The notes beneath the pieces were generated by a model. The model had not been told where the DNA came from. It was given only the letters and a program-made list of their open reading frames with translations, and made no database searches. 64,000 nucleotides of DNA from Sphingobium fuliginis (GTDB lineage: Bacteria > Pseudomonadota > Alphaproteobacteria > Sphingomonadales > Sphingomonadaceae): assembly GCF_004152845.1 (NCBI RefSeq), contig NZ_SEON01000002.1:372001-436000 (forward strand), in the 5' to 3' direction. The position numbers and the translations under genes are program-made. This document shows positions 38,150 to 46,898 of this stretch, piece by piece. Each line of letters begins with the position of its first letter. The first letter of the stretch is position 1.

Positions 38150-38244
38150 CTCGAAATGCGACATATGCTCGAGCGTACGACACAGCAGAGTTCAAGAGGC
38201 AGAACTCGCGTCGACTATCCAGTTTGAAAATCGAAGGGATTTCA

Positions 38245-39630
38245 ATGAACGGAATTGGTATCGGGGCGGCGACTGCAATTCTGTGTGCCCTGGCTGTGCC
38301 GTCGCTGGCTCGCGCGCAGAATCCCATCGTCCAGACGCGTTTCACGGCCGACCCTGCCCCCCTTGTGCATGATGGCGTGGTCTATCTCTACACCAGTCAT
38401 GATGAGGATGACGCAACCGGTTTCAAGATGCTCGACTGGCAGCTCTACAGCTCGACGGACATGGTGAACTGGACCGATCGGGGAACCGTCGCCTCCTTGA
38501 AGACTTTTCCGTGGGCGGTGCAGAGCAACGACGCCTGGGCCCCGCAAGTCATCGCCAGAGATGGAAAATTCTACCTCTACGCTCCGATCAGTATCGCGGG
38601 GCGGCCCAAGAATGTCATTGCAGTGGCGGTCGCCGACAAGCCCGAGGGGCCCTTCGTCGATGTGTTGGGCAAGCCTTTGATCGCTCCGGCCAATGACAAT
38701 ATCGATCCGACCGTTTGGATCGACGACGACGGTCAAGCCTATCTTTACTGGGGCAATCCTGACCTGTATTACGTCAAGCTCAACAAGGACATGATTTCCT
38801 ATTCAGGTCAGATCACCAAGGTCGATCGGATCCTGGATTATCAGGAAGGACCTTGGTTCTATAAGCGGAAAAACCGCTACTACATGGCCTTCGCCTCCAC
38901 CTGCTGCTCGGAAGGGATTGGCTACGCAATGAGCGACAGGCCGACGGGCCCATGGACCTATAAAGGGCCGATCATGGCTCACGACGCGCGCGCGACCGGC
39001 AACCATCCTGGCATCATCGACTACAAGGGCGGATCGTACCTGTTCGGCTTTAACTATGAACTGAACTTCGCGATGACGCCGATGCATCACGAGCGGCGCT
39101 CGGTGGCGGTCGCCAAATTCAATTACAATCCAGACGGCACGATCCCCAACTTGCACTGGTGGGACAGAACCAGCGCACCTCAACTTGAGGCGCTGAATCC
39201 TTACAAGCGCGTTGAAGCAGAGACGATAGCCTGGACCTCGCGTCTCAAGCGCGATCAGGACCGGCCATATGATTGGGCTCCGGGCGTAACGACTGCGGGG
39301 GATGCGAAATCCGGTATCTTCGTGACCACGACCAAGAATCGCAGCTACATCAAGGTCGCTGGTGTGGACTTTGGTTCCGCTGGCGCCAAATGGTTCATTG
39401 CCACCGTCGCCAACGGCCTGCCGGGTTCGATGATAGAGCTGCGTTTGGACCGTACTGACGGGCCAGTGATCGGCACTCTGCCGATCGGCGAAACCGGCGC
39501 GCCTGGCGTTTGGCAGGAACGCCAGACAAGCATAGCGGGTGCAATCGGCACCCATGATTTGTACCTGCTTTTCAAGGGCAGCGGCGACAGGTCGCTATTC
39601 GACTTCGATCACTGGCGGTTTGTCCAATAA
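38245..39630 (+). CDS. Exported GH43 glycosidase with C-terminal CBM6-like module
   Basis: A 461-residue protein with a signal peptide (ILCALAVPSLARAQ). The five-bladed propeller has the catalytic base in FTADPAPLVHDG, the pKa-tuning aspartate in NIDPTVWIDDDG and the acid glutamate in YQEGPWFYKR. Residues from about 325 look like a CBM6-type sugar-binding module (ETIAWTS..., DLYLLFKGSG). Activity is likely on arabinan or arabinoxylan side chains. GAAGGGA precedes ATG 38245. Confidence 0.92.
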   Translation: MNGIGIGAATAILCALAVPSLARAQNPIVQTRFTADPAPLVHDGVVYLYTSHDEDDATGFKMLDWQLYSSTDMVNWTDRGTVASLKTFPWAVQSNDAWAPQVIARDGKFYLYAPISIAGRPKNVIAVAVADKPEGPFVDVLGKPLIAPANDNIDPTVWIDDDGQAYLYWGNPDLYYVKLNKDMISYSGQITKVDRILDYQEGPWFYKRKNRYYMAFASTCCSEGIGYAMSDRPTGPWTYKGPIMAHDARATGNHPGIIDYKGGSYLFGFNYELNFAMTPMHHERRSVAVAKFNYNPDGTIPNLHWWDRTSAPQLEALNPYKRVEAETIAWTSRLKRDQDRPYDWAPGVTTAGDAKSGIFVTTTKNRSYIKVAGVDFGSAGAKWFIATVANGLPGSMIELRLDRTDGPVIGTLPIGETGAPGVWQERQTSIAGAIGTHDLYLLFKGSGDRSLFDFDHWRFVQ

Positions 39631-39639
39631 CGACAGGGG

Positions 39640-39666
39640 GACGGCCAGACATTTGAGCTGGCCGTC
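39640..39666 (+). terminator. Terminator-like hairpin after GH43
   Basis: GACGGCCAG and CTGGCCGTC form a 9-bp stem with a 9-base loop just after the GH43 stop, followed by TCTTCCC. Confidence 0.65.
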
Positions 39667-39761
39667 TCTTCCCGTAAGCGAGAGACACACCCCAGTCATT
39701 TGCTTCAACCATGGGATCAAACACATAGTCAGGCCGCCGACGTCAGGCGATATAATATGAC

Positions 39762-39844
39762 GCCGTGCGAGGCTATGTCAGCCTCCAGCCGGTTGGCCAT
39801 GAGGCCCAGGTCGGCCTTCACCTCATTGGCCGTCAATTTCCCAT
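39762..39844 (-). pseudogene. Second, decayed integrase start
   Basis: On the minus strand the bases after ATG 39844 lack one base in the second codon; in the shifted frame they read KLTANEVKADLGLMANRLEA. The first nine residues match the integrase start 276 bases away, and the DNA before both starts is also alike. It looks like the remains of a second integrated element in tandem. Confidence 0.5.
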
Positions 39845-39886
39845 GCTTCACCTCGCCAGGGCACATCCCACCACACCCCCTGAAAT

Positions 39887-40114
39887 CTACCACACTTTCC
39901 ACCACATTTTATCGAGGCTGTGGGTGAATAGTTGCGGACGTGACGGCCTCTGAAAGCCAGATTTTCCGCGGAAAACCGTGCCCTTCGGCGGGACACGCAG
40001 AAGCCAGCTTGCACCGCCAGTGCGACTTACTTTTAGGAAAAGGCCGTCCCCGTCACTATAGGTTCCGGGCTTGCCCAGTGCGGCTTTGACTTCATTGGCG
40101 GTCAGCTTGCCCAT
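39887..40114 (-). pseudogene. N-terminal remnant of a tyrosine integrase
   Basis: The frame begins MGKLTANEVKAALGKPGTYS and continues DGDGLFLKVSRTGGASWLLR, the arm-binding domain (DUF4102 type) of phage and island integrases. Similarity ends near 39980, where the upstream DNA of the second remnant starts; the catalytic domain is gone. It lies 183 bases downstream of tRNA-Ser on the same strand, the usual place for an integrase. Confidence 0.75.
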
Positions 40115-40120
40115 GTCAGT

Positions 40121-40205
40121 TCCCCACACAATGTGGGGACGCTTCCCCACACTTGGATTTCTCCCCACATCCCTCCCCACATTCTAGCGAGGCTGTGGGC
40201 GAATA
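40121..40205. other. Iterated CCCCACA motifs before the integrase remnant
   Basis: Four CCCCACA copies and one inverted TGTGGGG lie in about 60 bases, followed by GCGAGGCTGTGGGCGAAT (40187-40203), which recurs near 39913-39930. Iterated short motifs beside an integrase may be arm-type binding sites or part of an attachment region. Confidence 0.45.
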
Positions 40206-40296
40206 TCAACGGACACCGATGGATACATACGGCCTGAAAAGCCGCAGAAAACCGCGTCTTTTGGCGGTTGACTATGAACACTGAGGGATGGGTAAA

Positions 40297-40387
40297 TGGC
40301 GGAGCGGGAGGGATTCGAACCCTCGATACGCTTTTGACGTATACTCACTTTCCAGGCGAGCGCCTTCGACCACTCGGCCACCGCTCC
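40297..40387 (-). tRNA. tRNA-Ser (GGA)
   Basis: A complete cloverleaf on the minus strand. The acceptor is GGAGCGG/CCGCTCC, the anticodon loop CTGGAAA gives GGA, a long variable arm is typical of serine tRNA, and the T-loop is GGGTTCGAATCCC. CCA is encoded (40299-40297). It reads UCC and UCU. Serine tRNAs are frequent integration sites, and integrase remnants lie at its 3' side. Confidence 0.97.
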
Positions 40388-40478
40388 GCATTGCACTGGA
40401 GGCGGCTCCCTATCGTGCGTCGGCGCGCTAGGCAAGGGGATGCTTTACTTTCCTTTCCCTCCCATGCTTGATTGCAGC

Positions 40479-41369
40479 ATGCAAATCCGTCCCTTCCCTT
40501 TCCTGGCCGCGCTTTTCCTGCCTTCCCCGGCGCTTGCCGCCGATGCGCCAGCCACCCCGTCCGCCATCGTCGCACAGGCGCCCGCCAGCGCATGGCAGGC
40601 CATCGCGGCCGATACGCTGCTGGTCATGACGGTCGAGGGCGACAAGCGCGTCGTCATCCAGCTCGCGCCCGATTTCGCGCCCGCCCACGTCGCCAATATC
40701 CGCGCACTCGCCCGCGCGGGCTGGTGGGATGGCGAAAGCGTCTACCGCGTGCAGGACAATTATGTCGCCCAATGGGGCGATGTGACCGAGAAGAAAGCCC
40801 TGCCCATCGGCATCGCCACGGACATCAGGGCGGATTATGCCCGCCCCCTCGCAGCCCTCAAGACGCCCGTGACACCCTTGCCCTATCCGGACGCCTATGC
40901 CCCGCGCACCGGCTTCATCAATGGCTGGCCGGTCGCGATCGACGAGGCGTCGGCCTGGCTGCCCCATTGCTATGCCATGGTCGGCGTGGCGCGGAACCTT
41001 TCCCCGGACACGGGAACCGGCGCCGAGCTTTATGCCGTGATCGGCCAGGCCCCGCGCCAGCTCGACCGCAATATCGCGGTCGTCGGCCGGGTGATCGAAG
41101 GCATGGACCTGCTCGCCAGCCTGCCGCGCGGCTCCGGCGATCTCGGCTTCTATGCCGCGGGGGAGAAGCGCCTGCCGATCCTCTCCGTCCGCCTCGCCAG
41201 CGACCTGCCGGAATCGCAGCGGCCACGCTATCAGGTGATGGACGTCGGCTCGCGGAGCTTTGCCGATTACCTTCGCCTGCGGGCGAACCGGAAGGACGAT
41301 TTCTACGAGCGGCCCGCAGGCGGCGTCGACCTCTGCAACGCGCCGGTGCCGGTGCGGGAGGCGCCCTGA
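40479..41369 (+). CDS. Exported cyclophilin-type peptidyl-prolyl isomerase
   Basis: A 296-residue protein. A signal peptide ([15 protein letters not shown]) is followed by a cyclophilin domain with [20 protein letters not shown] and [27 protein letters not shown] variable insert sits where the canonical catalytic segment would be, so activity is likely but not certain. It should fold proteins in the periplasm. ATG 40479 is chosen for the signal peptide; no good ribosome site is visible. Confidence 0.85.
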   Translation: MQIRPFPFLAALFLPSPALAADAPATPSAIVAQAPASAWQAIAADTLLVMTVEGDKRVVIQLAPDFAPAHVANIRALARAGWWDGESVYRVQDNYVAQWGDVTEKKALPIGIATDIRADYARPLAALKTPVTPLPYPDAYAPRTGFINGWPVAIDEASAWLPHCYAMVGVARNLSPDTGTGAELYAVIGQAPRQLDRNIAVVGRVIEGMDLLASLPRGSGDLGFYAAGEKRLPILSVRLASDLPESQRPRYQVMDVGSRSFADYLRLRANRKDDFYERPAGGVDLCNAPVPVREAP

Positions 41370-41459
41370 ACGCTCATTCCGCCGCAACGGGCAAATTGCC
41401 GGAACGATGCCTATCTGACGGACATTACAGCTTCGCCGGCAAGGATGGAGAGGATGGTC

Positions 41460-42575
41460 ATGATCGTAGGCACCGTCAGGGAGATCAAGAATCACGAATA
41501 TCGCGTCGGCCTGACGCCGGAGAGCGTGCATGAGCTGACCGCCCACGGCCACCGCGTGCTGGTGGAAAGCGGCGCGGGGGAGGGGATCGGCGCGCATGAC
41601 GGCCTCTACGCCCGCGCGGGTGCGGAGATCGTCGACGATCCGGCCGGCATCTTCGCGACGGCGGAGATGATCGTGAAGGTCAAGGAACCCCAGCCGGAGG
41701 AGCGCGCCCTGCTGCGCCCCGGCCAGATCCTCTACACCTATCTTCACCTGGCGCCCGATCCCGACCAGGCGCGGGAGTTGATGGCGTCGGGGGCGATCGG
41801 CATCGCCTATGAAACCGTGACGGACGCTCATGGCGGGCTGCCGCTGCTGAAGCCCATGAGCCAGGTTGCCGGACGCATGGCGATCCAGGCCGGCGCGACC
41901 GCGCTGGAAAAGGCGCATGGCGGGCGAGGCGTGCTGCTGGGCGGCGTGCCCGGCGTGTTGCCCGCGAAGGTGGCTGTGATCGGCGGCGGCGTGGTCGGCT
42001 TCAACGCGGCGCAGATGGCGGCGGGTCTGGGCGCGGACGTCACCATCCTCGACCGCAGCCCGGAAGTGCTGGAGCGGCTGGGCATTCATTTCGAGGCGCG
42101 GGCGAAGACGCGCTTTTCCAACCGCGCCAATCTGGCCGAATGCGTGGCGGAGGCGGACCTGGTGATCGGCGCCGTGCTGATCCCCGGCGCCGCCGCGCCC
42201 AAGCTGGTGTCGGCGGACATGCTGAAGACCATGAAGAAGGGCGCGGTGCTGGTGGACGTGGCGATCGACCAGGGCGGCTGCTTCGAGACCAGCCACCCCA
42301 CCACCCATGACGACCCCACCTATATCGTCGAGGGCATCGTTCATTATTGCGTCGCCAACATGCCCGGCGCCGTGGCGCGGACCAGCACCTATGCGCTCAA
42401 CAACGTGACCCTGCCCCATGCGCTGCGAATCGCCGACCTGGGATGGAACGAAGCGCTGCGGGCGGACCCGCATCTGCTCGCCGGGCTGAACGTGTGGAAC
42501 GGGCAGATCACCTATCGGGCCGTGGCGGAGGCGCTGGGACTGCCCTACATCCCGGCGGAACAGGCGATCGGATAG
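41460..42575 (+). CDS. ald: Alanine dehydrogenase
   Basis: A 371-residue enzyme, exactly the family length. It starts [26 protein letters not shown] has the substrate lysine, YTYLHLAPD the catalytic histidine, and [16 protein letters not shown] the NAD-binding loop. It interconverts alanine and pyruvate plus ammonia. ATG 41460 is favoured over ATG 41445 and 41454 because GGAGAGG sits 6 bases before it. Confidence 0.96.
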   Translation: MIVGTVREIKNHEYRVGLTPESVHELTAHGHRVLVESGAGEGIGAHDGLYARAGAEIVDDPAGIFATAEMIVKVKEPQPEERALLRPGQILYTYLHLAPDPDQARELMASGAIGIAYETVTDAHGGLPLLKPMSQVAGRMAIQAGATALEKAHGGRGVLLGGVPGVLPAKVAVIGGGVVGFNAAQMAAGLGADVTILDRSPEVLERLGIHFEARAKTRFSNRANLAECVAEADLVIGAVLIPGAAAPKLVSADMLKTMKKGAVLVDVAIDQGGCFETSHPTTHDDPTYIVEGIVHYCVANMPGAVARTSTYALNNVTLPHALRIADLGWNEALRADPHLLAGLNVWNGQITYRAVAEALGLPYIPAEQAIG

Positions 42576-42618
42576 GGGCTGAGGCGGCGCTCTGTTCGAC
42601 AGTGGCTGCATTAAGCAC

Positions 42619-42660
42619 AAAGCGCTCCTGCGAAGGCACTCATGAGAGCCCGGTTCAGGC
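42619..42660. repeat. Dispersed GC-rich repeat (TCCTGCGAAG type)
   Basis: GCGCTCCTGCGAAGGCACT followed by CATGAGAGCCCGGTTC recurs in similar form at 52228-52290. The remainder of 42576-42763 has no gene and includes a run of ten C residues. Confidence 0.55.
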
Positions 42661-42763
42661 GATGCGGCGTTCCACTGACGGCAGGACTCGGCTCCTGCCC
42701 TGGCGGCAGCATGTCGTGGTCAAAGGAAAGGGAGGGAGGCGACCACCCCCCCCCCCTGCCCTG

Positions 42764-45301
42764 TCAGTAAATCCCGCCCTGGTCCTGCAGGAAGTCGCTG
42801 TCGGTGCGCTGGCGGCGCTGGACAGTCGCTTCGATGCGGGCGGCGGCCTTGTCCTGGGCGGCGACCTCTTCCTTGCGGATCGAGCGGCGGGGTTCGGATT
42901 CGGGCTTGAACGCTTCCCAGATCACGGCGGGCTTGGGTTCGTCGGTCGGCCAGACGCCATAGACGCGCTTGCCCGAGCGGCGGTCGATCGTGACCATGCG
43001 GATGCCGGCCGGCGCGATGAAGGGCGTTTTGGGCATGGTTTCGAGGACCGGCGTCATCGCCGCCTTCCAGATCGGGGCGGCGACGCGGCCGCCCTGCGCC
43101 CAGCCGCCCAGGCTGCGCGGCTGGTCATAGCCGATATAGACGCCCGCGACGATGTCCGGCGATCCGCCGACGAACCAGACATTGGTCGGGCCGTTGGTGG
43201 TGCCGGTCTTGCCGAACAGCGGGCGCTTGAGGTCCGCCAGCACGGTGGCGGTGCCGCGCTGGATCACGCCTTCGGCGATGTGCACGACCTGATAGGCGGT
43301 CATGGGATTCATCACCTGCCGCCCCTCGAAGCCGAAGCGGGGCATGGGCTTGCCATCCCAATTGGCCATGTTGCAGCCGTCGCAGGCGCGCCAGCGCAGC
43401 GGCCAGATCACCTTGCCGCGCCGGTCCTGCACATAGTCCATCAGCTTGGGGCTGAGTTGCCGTCCCTGATTGGCGAGCATGGCATAGGCGTTCACCATCC
43501 GCTCCACCGTGGTTTCGCCCGCGCCCAGCGCGAAGGAGAGATAGGGCTGGTAATCCCCGATCCCCATCGCCTTGATGGTGCGCACGACACGGTCCATGCC
43601 GGTCTGGCTGGCGGCGCGCACGGTCATCAGGTTGCGCGACTGTTCGACGCCCCAGCGCATGGTCTGCGGCCCGGCGCTGCCGCCGGTGAAGTTGCGGAAG
43701 CATTTCTGGCCGAGGCCCGCGCCCTGATAGACGCATAAGGGACCATCGACGATGATCGAGGCCGGGGTCATGCCATTGTCCAGCGCGGCGGCATAGACGA
43801 AGGGCTTGATGGTCGATCCCGGCTGGCGCATCGCCTGCGTGGCTCGGTTGTAGGAGGAGAGACGGTTGTCGAAGCCGCCCTGCATGGCGCGGACGCGGCC
43901 TGAATGGGTTTCCTCCACCACCATGCCGCCGGAGACTTCGGGCACGTTGCGCAGCGCCCAGCTCGGTCCGTTGCGCGCCACCACGATCAGGTCGCCGGGC
44001 TTCATCGCGGCGAAGGCCGGGCTGCCCGTCTTGCGATAGGGCAGTTGCGCGGCGCCCGCGGGCAGCGTGCCGGTCGATCCATCGGAAAAGCCGATCTGCG
44101 CCGCGGAGGAATCCCGGCTGACGATCACGGCGACGCGCCATCCGGCATAGTCCACGTCGATATAGCTCGCCGCCAGCTCGCGCTTCCAGCCGCGATCCAT
44201 GTCGATCCTAGCGACCGGCCCGGACCATCCCTTGCCCGCGTCGAAGCGCAACAGCCCGTTGCGCAACGCCGTCGTCGTCAGATCCTGTATCTTCGGATCA
44301 TAGGGGCTGCGGACCCAAAGGCCGCCGGCATAGACGCTGTTGGGGCCATCCTCCGCCTTCTCCCCGAAAAGCTGGATCAGGCGGCGGCGCACCTCCTCCA
44401 TATAATAGCCGCCGGCGCGGGCGTCGAAGCTGGAGCCGTGCGCGGCCACGGTGCCGAGCGGCTGGGCCTGCGCCTCGTTCCGCTGCGCCTCCGTGATCCA
44501 GCCATTTTTGTACATTTCGCCCAGCGCCCAGTCGCGGCGTTCGAGTGCGCGTTCGTGGCCGGTCGGGCTTTCCGGGCGATAATTGGCGGGCCCCTTGGGC
44601 AGGATCGCCAGATAGGCCATCTCATGCAGCTTGAGGTCGGCCACATCCTTGTCGAAATAGGCGCGCGCCGCCGCCTGCACGCCATAGGCGTTGCGGCCGA
44701 GGAATATCTGGTTGAGGTAGAGTTCCAGTATCTGCTGCTTCGAAAGCACCCCCTCCATGCGATAGGCGAGGATCATTTCCTTCACCTTGCGGGTGGGGGA
44801 ATATTCGTCGCCGATCAGCAGGTTCTTCGCCACCTGCTGGGTGATGGTGGAGCCGCCGCGGGCGCGCTGGCCCGACCCGATCTTGGTCGCATAATCGAAA
44901 ACCGCGCCGATGAAGCCGGGGATGTCGACGCCATGATGCTCGAAGAAGGTCTTGTCCTCCGCCGAAAGATAGGCGCGGATGAGGAGCGGCGGATAGTCGC
45001 TATACTGGAGCTGCACGCGCCGTTCGCGGGCATAGCTGTGGACCGGCTGTCCGTTGGTGTCGCGCACGATGGTCGGCAGGGGCGGTTCATATTCCAGCAG
45101 CGTCGCCGCATCGGGCAGCCCGCGCGCGAAGACCAGCCAGAACAGCGCATAGGCGAGGAGGAGACCGCCGAAACCGATCGCGATCCAGCGGAACCAGCGC
45201 TTGTCCCAATGGGGCCGGAGGCGTTCCCCAAAGCCGCTCGCGCCGCGGCGCAGGCGCTGAGCAAAGGACGATGCGGCGTATTTGGGGCGTGCCTCTTCCA
45301 T
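42764..45301 (-). CDS. mrcA: Penicillin-binding protein 1A
   Basis: An 845-residue bifunctional peptidoglycan synthase. A transmembrane helix lies near residues 40-60. The glycosyltransferase domain has AEDKTFFEHHGVD and RGGSTITQQVAKNLL. The transpeptidase has the active serine in PGSTIKPF and FGKTGTTNGPTN. ATG 45301 is chosen because it begins the cytoplasmic tail; the frame is open further. It polymerises and cross-links the cell wall. An amidase gene lies just upstream on the same strand. Confidence 0.96.
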   Translation of the reverse strand: MEEARPKYAASSFAQRLRRGASGFGERLRPHWDKRWFRWIAIGFGGLLLAYALFWLVFARGLPDAATLLEYEPPLPTIVRDTNGQPVHSYARERRVQLQYSDYPPLLIRAYLSAEDKTFFEHHGVDIPGFIGAVFDYATKIGSGQRARGGSTITQQVAKNLLIGDEYSPTRKVKEMILAYRMEGVLSKQQILELYLNQIFLGRNAYGVQAAARAYFDKDVADLKLHEMAYLAILPKGPANYRPESPTGHERALERRDWALGEMYKNGWITEAQRNEAQAQPLGTVAAHGSSFDARAGGYYMEEVRRRLIQLFGEKAEDGPNSVYAGGLWVRSPYDPKIQDLTTTALRNGLLRFDAGKGWSGPVARIDMDRGWKRELAASYIDVDYAGWRVAVIVSRDSSAAQIGFSDGSTGTLPAGAAQLPYRKTGSPAFAAMKPGDLIVVARNGPSWALRNVPEVSGGMVVEETHSGRVRAMQGGFDNRLSSYNRATQAMRQPGSTIKPFVYAAALDNGMTPASIIVDGPLCVYQGAGLGQKCFRNFTGGSAGPQTMRWGVEQSRNLMTVRAASQTGMDRVVRTIKAMGIGDYQPYLSFALGAGETTVERMVNAYAMLANQGRQLSPKLMDYVQDRRGKVIWPLRWRACDGCNMANWDGKPMPRFGFEGRQVMNPMTAYQVVHIAEGVIQRGTATVLADLKRPLFGKTGTTNGPTNVWFVGGSPDIVAGVYIGYDQPRSLGGWAQGGRVAAPIWKAAMTPVLETMPKTPFIAPAGIRMVTIDRRSGKRVYGVWPTDEPKPAVIWEAFKPESEPRRSIRKEEVAAQDKAAARIEATVQRRQRTDSDFLQDQGGIY

Positions 45302-45447
45302 GATGGTCGAGGCTGTAAGGTCAAAATGGGGGAAGCGCCAGAGTGGAATGCCCATGTGAGGCCGGACTGCGTTGGCGGCCCGGTCCTGATTGCCCAAGCG
45401 TCTTGCCGAACCTGTTTCAGCATGACGGCAAGACGGCAAGGACGGGC

Positions 45448-46407
45448 CTAACCGCCGTTACCGACCGCCAGCCTGCGGGCGAAATGCACTTCGATCGCGC
45501 GGGCGACGCCTTTGGCGATGTTGGCTTGGCCTGCCTTCGACGCCAGGAAAGCCGCGTCGGCGCTGTTGGAGAGATAGCCGGCCTCGAACAGCACCGACGG
45601 CGTGTCGGGCGCCTTCAGCACCATCAGCGAGGCGAAGCGGTGCGCCGTGCCGCGAAACGGCACATAGGGCGCCGCCTCGCGCTGGAGCAGCCGGGCGAAG
45701 GCCACCGAAAGGTTCATCGATTCCCGCTGCGTCAGGTCGATGAGGATCGAAGAGACATCGCTGGGCTGGCCACCCAAATTGACGCCGTTCAACACATCCG
45801 CCTTGTTTTCTCGCGCCGCCAGCCGGGCCGCCTCGCGGTCGGATGCGGTTTCGGACAAGGTGTAGACGGTCGCGCCGCGCGCCTGGTCGTCATCGGCCGA
45901 ATCGGCGTGGATGGAGATGAACAGGTCCGCATTGAGCTGGCGCGCGATGCCGTAGCGCTCCTGCAGCACCAGGAACCGGTCGTCATTGCGGGTCAGCGCG
46001 ACGCGGACGCGGCCCGAGCGCGCCAGTTGGTCGCGGATCGCCAGCGCGATGGCGAGCGTCACGTCCTTCTCGCGCTCGCCATTGTCGCGGTTCACGGCGC
46101 CCGGATCATGGCCCCCATGGCCGGCATCGATCACGACCAGCGGGCGGGATGCGTCGCGCGGTCCCTCCACCGGGGGCAAGGAAACGCCGCGCGCCACCGG
46201 CGGGATGGGAACGGTGATGCTGTGCAGGCGCTTCGCCGGACGGGGCGCCATATGCGCGGGCGCGTCGAAGCGCATGCTCGCCCGGTCGCCATGGAGCGGG
46301 TCGGCGGAAGTGGGGACGGCCGAAAGGATCATGCTTGCGAGCGCAAGACTTTGGAGCATGCGCCGCTTGTGCACCGCGCGGCCCGTCGCCGTCCAGCGCA
46401 ATTTCAT
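45448..46407 (-). CDS. amiC: N-acetylmuramoyl-L-alanine amidase (Amidase_3)
   Basis: A 319-residue exported enzyme. A signal-like N-terminus is followed by the zinc amidase domain: VIDAGHGGHDPGA, a second ligand glutamate in the middle, and ISIHADSADD. FEAGYLSN holds the catalytic glutamate. It cuts the peptide from muramic acid during cell separation. ATG 46407 is used; the frame also extends to 46446. The order amidase-PBP1A is common in alphaproteobacteria. Confidence 0.94.
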   Translation of the reverse strand: MKLRWTATGRAVHKRRMLQSLALASMILSAVPTSADPLHGDRASMRFDAPAHMAPRPAKRLHSITVPIPPVARGVSLPPVEGPRDASRPLVVIDAGHGGHDPGAVNRDNGEREKDVTLAIALAIRDQLARSGRVRVALTRNDDRFLVLQERYGIARQLNADLFISIHADSADDDQARGATVYTLSETASDREAARLAARENKADVLNGVNLGGQPSDVSSILIDLTQRESMNLSVAFARLLQREAAPYVPFRGTAHRFASLMVLKAPDTPSVLFEAGYLSNSADAAFLASKAGQANIAKGVARAIEVHFARRLAVGNGG

Positions 46408-46446
46408 GCGCGCAGGCGAACGACAACCGAATGATGCGTCAAGCAT

Positions 46447-46898
46447 TGCCGAACGGCAGGCTTAACACCATCTTCACACAAGGGGCGATAAACCGCCTGG
46501 CGCCATTCGGGTCGAAGTGGCGCGACGCGAAACAATATTTCCAGGAGCCGTTGCTCCTTGCCATTTTGACTGCTACCCATTCACATTCCTTGGAGACGCG
46601 CCTTTTCGGGCGACGTTCTTTCGGGGATATTCACGATGGCACCGGCGGGCGGCAACGCCCGGAACCGATGCACGAACAGGTTGACGCTGCATGAGGCATG
46701 ATTTCCAATCCACGCTGAACCCGATCCCGGGCGATGCGGCGTGGTTGGTGGTGTCCGGCACATGGTCCGGCCCTGCCCCGGCAGCAGACACGCAATTTTC
46801 CATGCCAAACCGGGCGATGCAGCAACTCGCGCCGCCCCCTTACTATCGCGCGGCAGCCCGGCCCAGTGCCGTCGGCCGCCAGCGCCGGAGAACAATAA
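46447..46898 (+). promoter_or_regulatory. Long leader region before rne
   Basis: About 450 bases without a convincing gene lie between amiC and rne. In other bacteria, rne has a long leader through which RNase E degrades its own message. The region is GC-rich with many possible stems. A frame of 91 codons beginning at 46691 exists but lacks a ribosome site and overlaps the rne start. Confidence 0.45.

Noticed and set aside
40121..40180. CRISPR-like repeat array
   Set aside because: CCCCACA units are too short and irregular, and no cas gene is nearby; binding sites are more plausible.
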